Shown piece after piece: positions 1 through 23,156 of a stretch of DNA of 64,000 bases. Source of the stretch: Liolophura sinensis (taxonomy: Eukaryota; Mollusca; Polyplacophora; Chitonida; Chitonidae); the NCBI RefSeq assembly GCF_032854445.1, contig NC_088300.1:79089084-79153083 (forward strand), in the 5' to 3' direction. Under the pieces are notes generated by a model. That model had not been told where the DNA came from. It saw only the letters and a program-made list of their open reading frames with translations, and searched no databases. The position numbers were made by a program, and so were the translations under genes. Each line of letters starts with the position of its first letter. The stretch's first letter is position 1.

Positions 1-732
<732 letters not shown>

Positions 733-2280
733 TCAGATATTGTTTATATCAAAACCAGCAGCAGAGATTATGTTCTCTCTCATATAATGTAAGTAGATAT
801 TATGTTTTTTTTCTTGAACACAGAAGCATGCGAAATCACCTGCATTCTAATAAATTTATGGTAAGATAAAAACGAATTAGATGAATATTTGTCTAAAAAA
901 AAATTTTCTTTGTGATTCCGAAAATAGACTGAAATTCGTGAAGTTGATTTACAGTTGGTTTTGATTTAGAACCGTTGTAAAATACAGAACTGGGAGCTTG
1001 GTACCTGGAGGCTGGAATTAGTGATTAACAATGCACTTGTTGCCAGTTCTATTGCAAACACTGAACATCTCACTTTTAGGCAGGCTGACTTGTTATCTGT
1101 AAGGGGAAGGGATTGACACGTAGCTTTGTTGCACTTCAGAAGTGTTATTTAACTAACGAAAAATAGAAGAGACCATGTATGTGTTATTGGGTGTGTAAAG
1201 AGTGGTGTGAGCAGCAATTCCTGGACTCCAAGGGATGCATTCACTGTCAGCCTGTGTAATCAGGGCTTTTTACTGTTAGACCTGTTAGGTGTACATGTAC
1301 TTGCTCACTTATATTGCCTGCTCTGTGGGTGTCAATGCTATTACAGTGTTAACAAATGTTAGTCCACAATAAGGTTTGTGCTTTAAGTTACAATGTATCT
1401 TTGCAAGTATTGATCAACTACACAAAAATCGAAAGTATACCTGTAGGTATGGAATATGTAATGGTTATTAACTGTTTAGAAAAATAATTGTGAACTGTTG
1501 ATCTCTGCTCAGCTTTTTAAACATTTGAAACAGAAAATTTGCTGTATTCAGACAACAGCTTATTTACCCTGAAATGTTTGTAATGGATATAACTAAACTT
1601 ACACATGTAATTCGGTGTGTAAGTACACACTTTGGCATGGACAATGTTTGAAAATATTGTCTATTTTGGCTTTCTTTTTATGGAGTGATTGTTTTTTTTA
1701 TATACCCATTTTCTTTTAATTTTGTTTTGTATAATGTTTTTGCCTGTTTCTCTACTTGTCAATTATTTATTAAATTGAGCCTGCTGAAGGACAGCTGATA
1801 TCTCTACGTCAAGGAAGTTCTTTGAACAGGTTCCAGCTCATGGACTTATGTTAGGGGTATTAGCTGTGGCCGCCATCTGTGCCAGAATTGACATCGAACT
1901 TAAGTGCTTCTGGAAGACTGTGGTCAGCAGTTGTTTCTTTGGGTCCATGTTACTACATCATCATTGTATACTTACCAAATAGTTACCAGCCACTTTGATT
2001 TTAAGTGGAGTGGCGTTTCAGTCTTCTGCCTTGTTTGTACCAACTGGGTAAAGCATAAGTGTTATGGTGTTATAAGAAAAACGTCAAACTACGAACTAAT
2101 AGCTGGTGTTCTAGATTAAATTGATCTGCTTGTGTGTTTGATATATTTGTACTGAAATGGGTCTTGAAACATAAAATCTCTAAGCCATAGAAATTGGGAT
2201 GCAGATTGTAGAACTTTAATTTTGAAATAAAACCACAGTTTTATTATTTTGTAGCTGTTCTGATTTTATTGATGTTATTT
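733..2280 (+). other. GOT1 3' UTR and downstream flank
   Basis: No second coding exon or named repeat is visible. Candidate polyadenylation signals AATAAA occur at 849-854 and 2226-2231, so the 3' UTR may end near 870 or extend to about 2250. The small open frame near 1904-2119 has no recognisable motif and is probably chance. Confidence 0.5.
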
Positions 2281-2284
2281 TTAT

Positions 2285-2535
2285 TTATTGTCGTTGACCG
2301 TTGTGTAAGGTCATACCGAGGAATTTCTGGCTGATCGGTGTACGATGACATTCAGTTTTTTGGGCAGAGGAAACCGTGGTGTTCGACGTTTGGCAAGTTA
2401 CTAACAAATTTGATGCACGGACTGATGAGAGAGCGTACAAACGCCTTGCTTGGGCGGGGCTTGAACCGACACCTCTCGTGTGCTAGCGATTGAAAACCAA
2501 GCGCCTGTAAGCATTAGACCACGATCCGCTCTTCT
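2285..2535 (-). mobile_element. tRNA-derived SINE, minus orientation, degraded
   Basis: Read on the minus strand, the right end starts with a tRNA-like head: TGGTCTAATGC resembles an A box, and GGTTCAAGCCC about 55 bases later resembles a B box. The left end finishes in a T-rich stretch (TTTTTATTTATTG), i.e. a 3' A-rich tail. The body differs from the abundant SINE found elsewhere in this window. Target duplications are not evident, suggesting an old insertion. Confidence 0.55.
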
Positions 2536-3555
2536 CTTGTTATATCGGCTTTGAATGTTAGACATGTTAGAGGTACTGTTAAAATTAAATTAATTTGTCC
2601 TGTTGTAAAATATAGGGATTACATGTCCCTTCAATCGTGTATGTTTTATCTGTAAATGTATGGTGATTGTTATATCTGCATAACGTTCAGTGCATACCTC
2701 GCTGTGTTTGTAAATATACAAAGGCTCGGTGCGTTGTTTGTTGTCAATTCTGGAAATACCACTTGCGCTTAGGCTGCGTGCCCAAAGTATACTGGAAATA
2801 TGGAAATATAGGCGTCTATTCATCCTTCTCACCTTCGCGGGTGACAGGGATAAACCCCGGCTAATCACGCCAGGTCGAACCTGTACATCCGTTCTGTAGA
2901 TGAAACAACCTGTTCTCAACACCAACAAGACCAGCGTACAAGCCCGCTGGCGTCAACTGAGATAGAAAGTTTACACTGTGAAAGTCAAAACAAGAAAAAT
3001 ATTTTATAAAAAATGTTTTATTAGTCTCTGTTATTATTAAAAGTTTAACATCCCTTCGGTGTAAGTGAAAAGAAAAAAAATGGAGAACGCTTTGTGTAGT
3101 TATATGACGCATAGATCACATTTGATGACTGGGCAGGTTTTTTATTTATTTATTTATTTTTTTGGCAAAATAAAATTGTTTTAGTGGCATTCCAGATGCC
3201 TATAGAAACGCTTCTGTTAAAATGCGGCTCATTTTGACTTTGTCAACCGGCTTGCCCTGAAGGTACCTGGCAAAGGAGCGAGGATTACTGACACCTGAAT
3301 ACCGTCGTAACATAAATTCCATGGGGTTAAGTTCCCCAGGAGCCTGGAGACCCTTTGGCCTAGAACGTGTCAACCTTTCTGTTCATTTTTCTGAATTTTC
3401 CAGTGATATGACGACGAGGAGTCATTAGTGTCTGTACGTGTACAATGTAGCAGGGCGAGTCCTAAGCTTAAAAAATGTATAGCATTATATAAAATATGAG
3501 CTAAAACTGCTGTTGTTATACTCTGTGTAATAGACTTTGGAGAACTGCATTGGCT
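2536..3555. other. Intergenic, no gene recognised
   Basis: Short open frames on both strands (2590-3112) carry no recognisable domain. A TTTATTTATTTATTT run at 3139-3160 followed by moderately GC-rich sequence to about 3400 may be another minus-strand retroposon with an A-rich tail, but I cannot assign a family. Confidence 0.4.
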
Positions 3556-5300
3556 ACAAATTTAAATATGAAATATGACTTAAGATGTGGTGTACATTAA
3601 TAACAGAACAATACACGCAATATAAAGATTGGTGTCCATTAATAATGGACAATATAATATTAAGATGTTAATTAATAACAGAACAATGAACGCAGTATAA
3701 AGATGTGGTCTCCATTAATAACAGTGGAGTCCACACAATATAAAGATGTGGTGTCCATTAACAACAGAACAATCCATGCAATTTAAAGATGTGTCCATTA
3801 ATAACGGTACAGCCCACACAGTATAAAGGTGTGGTGTTCATTAACAACAGAACAATCCACACAATTTAAAGATGTGTCCATTAATAACGGTACAGCCCAC
3901 ACAGTATAAAGGTGTGGTGTTCATTAACAACAGAACTACGCACGCAGTATAAAGATGTGTCCATTAATAACGGTACAGCCCACACAGTATAAAGGTGTGG
4001 TGTTCATTAATAACAGAACTACGCACGCAGTATAAAGATATGGTGCCCATTAATAACAGTACTGCCCACCTCAGTATAAAGATGTGGGTCCACTAATAAC
4101 AGAACAATCCAGGCAGTATAAGGACGTGATTTCCATTAATAACAGTACAATCCATGCAGTAAAAAGATGTCCATTAACAACAGAGCAATCCACACAGTAT
4201 AAAAACGTGATCCCCTTTAATACCAGTACAACACAAGTAGTATAAAGACGTGGTGTCCATTAATAACAGTACAGCCCACATAGTATAAAGATGCCTGTTA
4301 ACAACAGAACAATCAACGCAGTATGAAGTCGTGATGTCCATTAATAACAGGACAATCCACGCAATATAAAGATGTGATGTTCATCAATACCGATAAAACC
4401 CACGCAGTATAGATACGTGATGTTAATAACAGTACAGCCAACGCAATATAAAGATGTGGTGTCCATTAATAGCAGAACAACCCACGCAATATAACGATGT
4501 GGTACCCATTAAGAACAGTACAGTCCAAGCAGTATAGGGACATGATATCCATTAATACCAGTACAGCCCACGTGCTATAAGATGTGGTGTCCATTAATAA
4601 CAGAACAATCCACGCAGCATAAAGACCTGATGTCCATTAATAACAGTACAGCCCACACTGTATAAAGATGTCCATTAACAAAAGAACAATCCACACAGTA
4701 TAAAGACGTGATGTCCATTAATAACAGGACAATCCACGCAGTATAAAGATGTAATGTTCTTTAATACCAATACGACCCACGCAGTATAGATACTTGATGT
4801 CAATTAATAACAGTACAGCCAACGCAATATAGATACGTGGTGTCAATTAATAACAGTACAGCCCACGCAATATAAAGATGTGGTGTCCATTAATAACAGT
4901 ACTCCTTACGCAGTATAAAGACGTGATGTCCATTAATAACAGGAAAATCCACGCAATATAAAGATGTGGTGTCCATTAATAACAGTACAGCCCACGCAGT
5001 ATAGATAAGTGATGTCAGTTAATAATAGTACAACCAACGCAATATAAAGATGTGGTCTCCATTAATAACAGTACAGCCCACGCAGTATAAAGACGTGATG
5101 TCCATTAATAACAGGACAATCCACGCAGTATAAAGACGTGATGTCCTTTAATACCAGTACAGCCCACGCAGTATAGATAAGTGATGTCAGTTAATAATAG
5201 TACAACCAACGCAATATAAAGATGTGGTCTCCATTAATAACAGTACAGCCCACGCAGTTAAAGACGTGATGTCCATTAATAGCAGTACAGCAGTAATCTG
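3556..5300. repeat. 43-bp minisatellite, about 40 units
   Basis: Tandem copies of a unit of about 43 bp with the core TGTCCATTAATAACAGTACA followed by GCCCACGCAGTATAAAGA. The left end is the most decayed; right-hand units are more alike. Some units lack about 8-10 bp, and alternation of GTACAGCCC with GGACAATCC types suggests a short higher-order pattern. It lies between the two GOT1-family genes. Confidence 0.9.
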
Positions 5301-5317
5301 TTTCTATTATTAATGGA

Positions 5318-5411
5318 AACATGCGGATGATCGTGTGTTTTCCCACCATAATGCTTGCTGCCGTCGTGAAATATTCTTGAGTACGGGTTAAAGAAACCAA
5401 TCAAATAAATA
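5318..5411 (+). mobile_element. 5'-truncated bivalve-type SINE (3' part)
   Basis: This segment matches the 3' part of the SINE seen complete at 47402 and 49648: CCCACCATAATGCT, then GAAATATTCTTGAGTACGG and AAACCAATCAAATAAATA. It joins the end of the minisatellite and immediately precedes the TA microsatellite. Confidence 0.8.
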
Positions 5412-5435
5412 TTATTGATGAACATCGCGTCTTTA

Positions 5436-5437
<2 letters not shown>

Positions 5438-5506
<69 letters not shown>
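5438..5506. repeat. (TA)n microsatellite
   Basis: About 34 uninterrupted TA dinucleotides next to a SINE tail. A pure run of this length is likely polymorphic. Confidence 0.98.
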
Positions 5507-5507
<1 letters not shown>

Positions 5508-5806
5508 GTGTGTACAATAATAATTAAACTGGTTTGTAAACTTATCACGCTAAAAGTTTGGAAAAGAAAACAGTTGCTTTAAACCTGCGTTTACAAGCGA
5601 GTGTCTGCAGGATGATCGTATTTCCCGCGCTGTGCGTTTTGATTAGATTCTGCTTATTGATATTCATGAGCCTCATTTTGACGTGCATATCATTAACCTC
5701 ATTACCTTGTATCGGATAATGACAGTACTGCACTTAAACATTGGCATGGAGACTGTAAGCGTGCACTTTGTGTAGCCTTAATGTATCGTTTAACAACGTG
5801 TCCAGG

Positions 5807-16063
<10,257 letters not shown>

Positions 16064-16420
16064 AAAGACACTGATTGTGAACACTTGTCAGTGCCCCTGT
16101 ACTCTTTAATTCGGAGACAAACCTTGGATTTTGCCTGAATCGTGTTCATATTTAACCTAAGACGGTCTTCTCTCCGCTACGCGTGGTTAACACAATACAT
16201 CTATGCAGATTTGAAATTCACGTTAAAAATAAAACAAAAAATACATCACTGTACAATGAAAGCCAGCTGTTGTATTGTAAAGTATACACACCAAATGCCA
16301 CATTTTCTTGTTACACAGGTGTTTATCTGGCCTTTACATTTATACATTTGATTATACTGGAAGAAGAAGACACGTTACACGTTACGTAGCACTACTGATG
16401 GATGTCGATTGAGTGTCCTT
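16064..16420 (+). other. 3' UTR of the GOT1-like gene
   Basis: Sequence after the TGA at 16061-16063. An AATAAA at 16228-16233 is the best polyadenylation signal, giving a short 3' UTR of roughly 180-200 nt. Confidence 0.6.
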
Positions 16421-18420
16421 GGCGTGTCTGAATTTGTCATTGGTCTAAGATTCTGTTACCCGAGACGACCCCCATATACATGTACGATATAAAAGACTAC
16501 TGCATATACCATTTACATACACATACCACATCGAGTGATGAAGACAGCTGAACGGGCACTGGTTTTTGTCGGTCAAACCCGTTGTCTTAGGGACCGTATC
16601 CAGTCATCGTTCAAGGGCTCGGGGTGGCCGCCATATCGTGCCCACGATGGCAACACGAAGGGTGTGAATCGCTGGTTTCTTACACTGGACAGTTCATCGT
16701 GCTTTCCCGCTGTGAAAACACGCGCCTCGCTCAAACAGAAAATAGTTTCGGTCTGTCAGCAAGAGCAACACGTGGATAGCGATTGTTATGGCGAGTGAAT
16801 TGTTGACTGGACGTCCTCGTACAATATAGATGGACGCTTTAGCCAGTGTTGTATTTCCTCAGATACCGTTATGTATTAAATTGAAGAAAGTATTTCAGTT
16901 CCTTAACTATCTTGCCTCTCTAGTGTTATCAGAGAAGTGTGAAAGTAAGCCGAAAGATACAACCAGCAAGTGCTCACGCACACACTAGGAATCAATGTTA
17001 AAGTTTTGTGTTTAAAAAATTGTTTTTAATGTTTTATTTGCAGTCATTTTTTCAAGTTTGTACCTTCAAATCTGCACGACAGGAGGAAGAAGACTGTGAA
17101 CAGATTTTTTCATAATTCTGTCAAAAGTCAGGTCTATTTTACCAGGAAATGGAAAGCATAGTCGTGACAGTGCAACAATAACAAATTCGCGGCTGTATAT
17201 TCATTCTCTCAAAATACCATATATGATGGAAACAAAAGTGAAAATGGTCAAGATTGAGGATTAATTGAAATTTATCTGCATGAAGTATTCCATAAATTTG
17301 TGAATGTTTTATTCTTCGCAACACAGTAAACGCAAAACAAGAGAAGAAAATTCACTCATGCCTCTTGCTAAAAAGTTACATATATCCAGCAAAGATAACA
17401 TATACGTCTCTTTTTTTTATTTACTCACTACGTTAGCCTATATGTGATCTCTAAACCTTTCGTCCATTTCACTGTCTTCTACCTCATTTTTCAGATTACA
17501 TTTTTAATAAATTACTGGAGTTTGGAAGATATCTGTAGGCTTACATTGCCTGAAAGTGAGGTATCAAAACCACGTTGGCCTGTCTATTTTTATCGGGGTC
17601 GCCAAGGCGTTCCTTATAACATATATTTTACGTAACAATTATTACGTATATATTTTATGCTTTGGAGGAGAAAAAACGCATAGAAAACATTGCTGTAGAA
17701 TAATTCGTAAACGTGTATTCTGAGTTTAGTGAGTTGAGTATGTCAACACAGCACATTATTTGGTGGCTTATGCCAGGCCGGGCTTCTCCAACTGCGTGGT
17801 TTTCTCCCCGTGGACTTCCTTCACCGTCGAGAGATTACACACGTCCCAAGGTCAGTTGATTGAGTTGTTACCTTCACTTATTCATCTACATGTATGGTGT
17901 GGGAATATTTAAAACAACACAGTATGGAGTGAGAAAAAGAGACGGTTGACAAGGACGTCATGTATACAGTAGTTGCACAGGGACTGAAACGTCTGATCTT
18001 ACCCTATTATCATGTTTGAATTTTACTCAAGAGGTGTCAGTCAGTATACATTAGGCCAGTGACCATGCGGTGTCTCTGAACATGGATATTGAACTGTATG
18101 CTGAATAAAATTTATATACCTCAACGTCACCTGATATCAGCATCATCCACGCTGTAATGAAATAACATCCCCCAGGAGGCTCACAAGTATCATGCTGATA
18201 TACTGTTACTTCAAAAATTAACCACACCAATGTACAATTTCCTCTTTTATTCGTAGATTCAGTGCCTGTAAGCTAATAAACACACATTTGTGTTACATTT
18301 GGTACATCATATTCATTATACCTATTTACTGGTGTCTGAACTCACACAATAAAGTTGTATCTGAACGATAGGATTCTGCATTAAAATAGGACCCTGCTGT
18401 TACTAAATATTACACAAATC
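16421..18420. other. Intergenic, no gene recognised
   Basis: A small open frame at 16535-16798 has moderately coding-like composition but no known motif or splice partners. The rest is AT-rich with no clear repeat. Confidence 0.4.
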
Positions 18421-18422
18421 TA

Positions 18423-19030
18423 TCGGGTGGGCATAAAAAATGGGCCATACTTTGACACTCAATATCTCCGAAACCCTCTTACGTCAGCTTCTAAAATTTA
18501 CACACACAAAAGCCATTATGTCCTAACTATACAGACCAAATTTCAATTTCATCCTTTACGATTTCTGTTCATGGGGCCAAAATCAAAATAGTCAAAAACG
18601 CATGTTCTGGACATTTCAAAATGATGTTCTACCTTGTTTTACTTGAAAAGGTGATCAATTCCTTGTCCGCCGCAGAGAAAACCATCTTGATTCAGCAAAA
18701 CTTGTGCCTATCTGGCAGAAAGGTTTCTCTGACACTAGAGCCAGACAATTTTCCACACGATACTTGATTGACGCAAGTCACACAGGTGCAGCGCGCGCTC
18801 TACTCATGAATCCTGACAGATGATGCATTGTGGGTCATCGGAACGTACGTTTTTGAGGCTATGTTTTCATTTTAACCCTGTGTACAGACTACTCAAGCTA
18901 TGACCTTGAAAAGTGGTCAGTATATTAACAAAACAATGCCATTTGAAGGTCTGAAGTTTGAAAGGGTTTGAACAAAGGATAATGGAGCAATGCAGCATCA
19001 AAGTACGGCCCATTTTCTATGCCCACCCGA
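18423..19030. mobile_element. 608-bp non-autonomous DNA transposon (MITE-like) with long terminal inverted repeats
   Basis: The left end TCGGGTGGGCATAAAAAATG (18423 on) and the reverse complement of the right end (TCGGGTGGGCATAGAAAATG) match over about 35 bp with three or so differences, continuing through GGCC-TACTTTGA. Both ends are flanked by TA (18421-18422 and 19031-19032), which fits a TA target duplication as in Tc1/mariner-type superfamilies. No transposase frame exists inside, so it would depend on a partner in trans. Superfamily is an inference from the TA only. Confidence 0.85.
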
Positions 19031-20740
19031 TATATAGTTCTATAGTTCTCGGTTTTTTTATTCGTTGTTAGAAGGACGGGGCCCCCTATACCGTAGAGCT
19101 ATGTAAAAATTTGAATCCTTGAACTTGGGGGGGGGGGGGGACCATGTCGACACCATTCTAGTTTTTAGTTCTGTGAACAGAATACAGCAATAGCTGACAA
19201 AAACAAAGCTTTAAATGGAATGGCTTCAACTGTAAGGTGGCTTCCGACATCCCTGTCAAGATCTTCCACTGATCTCCGCAACAACAGCCGACAAAAAGAA
19301 GATATTAAATTTTCCTTGCTAAACAGATTATTTCCTACACTTCCTTTAATTATTTGTGTATGTAGGAATTATTAGGCCTCGTATTAGGCCTAAGTTGTTA
19401 CAATCTTACATATTTATTACTGCATCTACAGTGGGTGTACGTTTGAAGTCAATCGCAGAATGCTAGATGTAAGATCACGATTTTGTCAGGACGATTCCTA
19501 ATATTAACACAGTAATTTACAAAAATGAACACGTGTTCAGTGTCAGATGTTTACTACCTCAGGCGCCATTTGTCCGACTCTACACAACATCGACCGGCGT
19601 ACAGTTGATATCAATACGCCTGTTGTGGGCGGCCACTCCTGCTGAACACGCCGTGAATACAATAGAAGTCAACAAAAAAATCTGCAGGTGGTATATACCA
19701 ACTCATTGTGAACTGGGGTATCAATACATCGTGTCACATTGGTTGTAGGGCGCTACCATGTTGACAGTCATCGTGCCACGACTGAACCGAAAACGAAGGC
19801 TGGATACGCTCCCTTAACTGTCATGAGCTGGACACATGGCTACGGTGAAAGCCTTTTCACCCAGGTGGAAACTCACGTGATGTAAGAAGCCTCGTTCTCG
19901 TATCCGTGGGCAGAATGATGATGAACTACAACATATAAGAACTTCAGCATGACAGAGATGGCGTGGATGAGGCCGTGAATTTCCACATGGAATTCCACAC
20001 ACGGAATTTGGCTGAAGCGATGTGTTTGCTTGCTTCATGCGTCGGAGATTGGGCCATCTCGACAAGCGTTCTGTGTGCTGATTGGTGTATTTTTCCAGGC
20101 GGACGGAATAGCCAGCCTTTCTTTTGGTTTTGTGCGTCGGCGGTCGGTCGAACTCGATCGGCGTTGTCAGCGCTGATTGGTGGATTCTGGTGGGGGGAAG
20201 CAGTGCATGCACATCCGACTCAATATTGCTTCCGCGGATTTCTCGCTCAGCAGTTATCTTCAACACCTTCACCGGCTTCTCACTCTCCATGTCCCTCTTT
20301 TTTGATAACAGAGTAGTCAACTGGAGTAAATTTTCGTTTAAATCAAACAGGTTAAACATGCATTTACTGAGAAGCACATGTGGGTAGCTGGCCTGAACGA
20401 GGTCATACAGGTGACAGCCAGGATGCCAAGGACTTCAGATAGCCCTAACTAGCTGTCGTCTAAAAGAGGCGCTTTCGTGTGGATTATCGGTCGCAATCAT
20501 ATACTTGATACAGATTACATATAGATCTTAAATGTGAAACTTATGACCTCTGACGACAACAATAAATTGTATGCAGGGAGTGGTCTATCTGAAAATGTAC
20601 CCGTCACCGTGTATACGAAGGCCTGCAGGCCATGACTTAACGTAGCTTATGGTAAGTTACTAGTAGCTAACTTGCAGGTCTGCTTGCATACATATCCTCA
20701 CACTGCACATAAAAGCCCGGTATTCAGGATGTATAAAATT
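19031..20740. other. Intergenic, no assigned gene
   Basis: Contains a 14-base G run (19127-19140) and a locally GC-richer block (19530-20400) with overlapping open frames on both strands, up to 187 codons on the minus strand (19814-20377). None shows a recognisable domain or low-degeneracy splice context. A decayed gene or promoter-like block cannot be excluded. Confidence 0.35.
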
Positions 20741-20760
20741 GTATTTGCCACACATCATGT

Positions 20761-21979
20761 CTTAGAAGAGAACAACTAACCCTCAAATATGCAGGAAAAA
20801 TAAGCGCTTACGGTAATACACATCCATGTTACAATTTAATCCTCCCATATTCTGAATATGAATATCTGGAAAAAAAATGGACAAAACACTCAGCTCCAAT
20901 AGGATATGAAATCAACAGACTACTTTGCAAATATGACATTGCCTTGCCAAAGCAACAAGAAAATGTATATCAACAACAACCCCCGTGGCTATCGCAAACT
21001 CCCCAAATAGACATTGCACTCCACGACCAAATTTCAAAACTGGAAAACCCAGTATATATCAAAGCTCAAGCCTTAGAACACTTCCACGAACACTACAACG
21101 GTCATCTAAAAATATATACTGACGGATCTAAAAATGTGCAGGGTCACACTGGATCATCATTTGCAATACCAGATCTAAACATAGTTAAAAACTATAAACT
21201 ACCCAACCACCTCTCCGTCTATACTAGTGAATTAGTTGCAATTACAATGGCACTACAATGGATTCTTGAGAACAAACCAAACCGAGTAGCCATACTAAGC
21301 GACTCCCTCAGCGGAATAATTTCCATCCAAAACTCCAAATCTGAGAGTAGACCAGACCTCCTACAAGAAATAATCTCGCTAACTGACAAAATACAGAAAC
21401 AAAAAAACCGACCTGACTCTAGCATGGGTTCCAGCGCACGTTAATATTCGAGGAAATGAAATTGCAGATCAGGCAGCAAAATCGAGCCTACGAAAATATG
21501 AACAAGATATAGACGTCCCCCTGAGCCAAAATGAAATATATACATTGATCAATACCCAAATTAACAATCAGTGGAAAGAGGAATGGGATAAAGAATCCCG
21601 CGGACGGTGGCACTATAAAATATTAAACAAAACGATTACAAAATTAAATTCGTTCCAATTATTGAATAACCAAGATGACAAAAACATATCACGCCTGAGA
21701 CTAGGGAAAACAGGGCTCAAAGCACATCTAGCAACTATAATCCAAAATTCTTCACCAACTTGCCCAGCCTGTCAAGAGCATGATGAAACCATAGAGCACT
21801 ATTTGCTACAATGTATTAAACACAGTAAAGAACGAAGACGATTGGCAGAATGCCTGCAAATCTACAAATGTGAACTTGACCTTCAGACTATCCTAAATCC
21901 CAAACCACACCTGAGAGCACAAATATTCTCCTTACTAAAAGAATACATCAAATCGACGGGTTACGAAAGCCGAATCTGA
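20761..21979 (+). pseudogene. Retrotransposon pol fragment: RNase H plus C-terminal zinc-binding region, frameshifted
   Basis: The reading frame opens with LRREQLTLKYAGKISAYG, a motif typical of the segment before RNase H in non-LTR elements. RNase H blocks follow: IYTDGSK (first catalytic Asp), YTSELVAITMALQWI (Glu), VAILSDSLSGI (Asp), and in the next frame WVPAH and GNEIADQAAK (final His/Asp region). The break is near 21403-21409 at a run of seven A, after which the alternative frame stays open to TGA at 21977-21979. C-terminal CPACQEHDETIEHYLLQC is the usual zinc-binding CCHC-like motif of these elements. One frameshift and loss of the reverse transcriptase make it inactive. Clade (Jockey/CR1/I-like) cannot be set from this part. 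Confidence 0.85.
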
Positions 21980-21998
21980 TAAAACACAATTGACCAAC

Positions 21999-22215
21999 AA
22001 CGGCGATACCTTGATTCTGAGGGCCGTTTCTGCTCTAGTCAACAATACGTTACCTTCTCTGATTAAAAACGGTGCATTCTCCGTAATTACCAAACACATA
22101 TACTAAAAACGGCGATACCTTGATTTTGAGGGCCGTTTATTCCACAGATACATAATTCCTCCCTACAACTTTATCCCCAACTATATCGGCGATACCTTGA
22201 TCTTGAGGGCCGATA
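21999..22215 (+). repeat. Three hairpins with conserved loop and covarying stem
   Basis: Three copies of GATACCTTGAT-N-TTGAGG-like loop sequence, each enclosed by complementary flanks. The stems are AACGGC/GCCGTT (21999-22004 with 22023-22028), AAACGGC/GCCGTTT (22107-22113 with 22132-22138) and TATCGGC/GCCGATA (22184-22190 with 22209-22215). The third differs from the second at two stem positions, with both partners changed so that pairing is kept. Inside, CCT can pair with AGG to give a second short stem after a GATA bulge. They lie directly after the retrotransposon stop codon, so they probably belong to its 3' UTR. Confidence 0.85.
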
Positions 22216-22589
22216 AAACGTCCATGAAACCAATCTGCAAAAACATAGCACACGAAAACAATGTAACCACAAAAGTTGATAACTGTAGTAATTAATAATA
22301 TTTCTCCATTAACTAATCTGCCCTCTTATTTGTTGTTATTTATTTATTCTTATTAGTTGATATTTATTTTCTATTTATTTACAAATGTGTATATATCATA
22401 CGAGGGTAGACCCTCTATCAATTTCTGATTGGTAGGTATACCACTAATTTGCTCCTAAATATCTGTTTTATCAAATATCTTCTTGCTTAAGATATACATT
22501 ATCTCATAAACAAAACCCCTTCGCAAATCAAAAATACAACTATCTTGTATATTTGTTTTCTCTATTTGTTTTCACAGGGAAAAAAAAGG

Positions 22590-23156
22590 ATGAAAATCTT
22601 TATTGTCGGCAGCAGTTACGTTCATAGACTGGAGAATAGTATCCTTCGAAATTCGATCCCAAACTCTAGAATCGACTTTGGAACAGGCCAGGACATTCGG
22701 TTTTTTGGCATTGGGGGAGCTAGAGTTGGGACACTTAGATGCTCTGGAAGATTGGAAAGTCTCCTTCAGGAGACAAAACCTGACCTAGTTATCCTTCACA
22801 TTGGGGGAAACGATGCGGACTCTCACAAATCAGCAGCAGCAATTTGCGCTGATATTTTAGACTATGTTGGTGCACTTAAAACGAAATTCCAAATTCCAAG
22901 GATCTACATCAGCCAGCTTCTTTACCGTCAGGTAACTCGGCGAATTTCGGTCCACATTTATAATACAAAAATCCATGAAATTAACAAGAAGCTGACAAAC
23001 AACCAATTGGCCACCTTCTGGAGACACCGGGGACTGATCCGACCACAAAAACAAATTCTAACCAACGACGGAGTGCACCTAAACACTCTAGGCCAGGAAC
23101 TGTTCTACCGGTCTATGAAACGTGCTGTCTGCGCCGCCATGGGAGGCCAAAAATAA
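22590..23156 (+). CDS. SGNH/GDSL-hydrolase-like protein, probably from a retroelement
   Basis: An intact 188-codon frame from ATG 22590 to the stop at 23154-23156. Block I is MKIFIVGSSYVHRL, with GSS where GDS is usual, so the serine is kept. Block III is LHIGGNDAD (G-x-N-D), and block V near the C-terminus is TNDGVHLNTLG (D-x-x-H), together giving a Ser/Asp/His set as in SGNH hydrolases. Such domains are encoded by some eukaryotic retroelements (CR1-type ORF1 esterases and Ngaro/DIRS-like elements). No reverse transcriptase or recombinase flanks it; the frame is intronless, followed by about 600 bp of AT-rich sequence and a poly-A run. It may be a solitary retroelement ORF or a retrocopy. 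TTTTCACAG at 22569-22577 could be an acceptor. Confidence 0.7.
   Translation: MKIFIVGSSYVHRLENSILRNSIPNSRIDFGTGQDIRFFGIGGARVGTLRCSGRLESLLQETKPDLVILHIGGNDADSHKSAAAICADILDYVGALKTKFQIPRIYISQLLYRQVTRRISVHIYNTKIHEINKKLTNNQLATFWRHRGLIRPQKQILTNDGVHLNTLGQELFYRSMKRAVCAAMGGQK

Larger units (their letters stand above)
20745..22260 (+). mobile_element. 5'-truncated non-LTR (LINE) retrotransposon, RNase H domain and 3' tail
   Basis: The block starts abruptly inside the linker between reverse transcriptase and RNase H (frame stops lie just upstream at 20710 and 20734), as expected for 5' truncation during target-primed reverse transcription. It continues through RNase H, a C-terminal zinc-knuckle-like CPAC...H....C region, and a structured 3' tail with three hairpins. 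The 3' limit is not certain; base composition becomes strongly AT-rich after about 22260. Confidence 0.75.

Noticed and set aside
1904-2119. 71-codon frame after GOT1
   Set aside because: Lies in the probable 3' UTR, with no motif or conserved context.
16535-16798. 87-codon frame as a gene 3' of the GOT1-like gene
   Set aside because: No motif or splice partners; could be chance in unique sequence.
19814-20377. 187-codon minus-strand frame as a gene
   Set aside because: No recognisable domain, uneven composition, and equally long frames on the opposite strand. Left as unassigned.
21219-21425. Minus-strand frame opposite the retrotransposon RNase H
   Set aside because: Antisense shadow of the RNase H frame.
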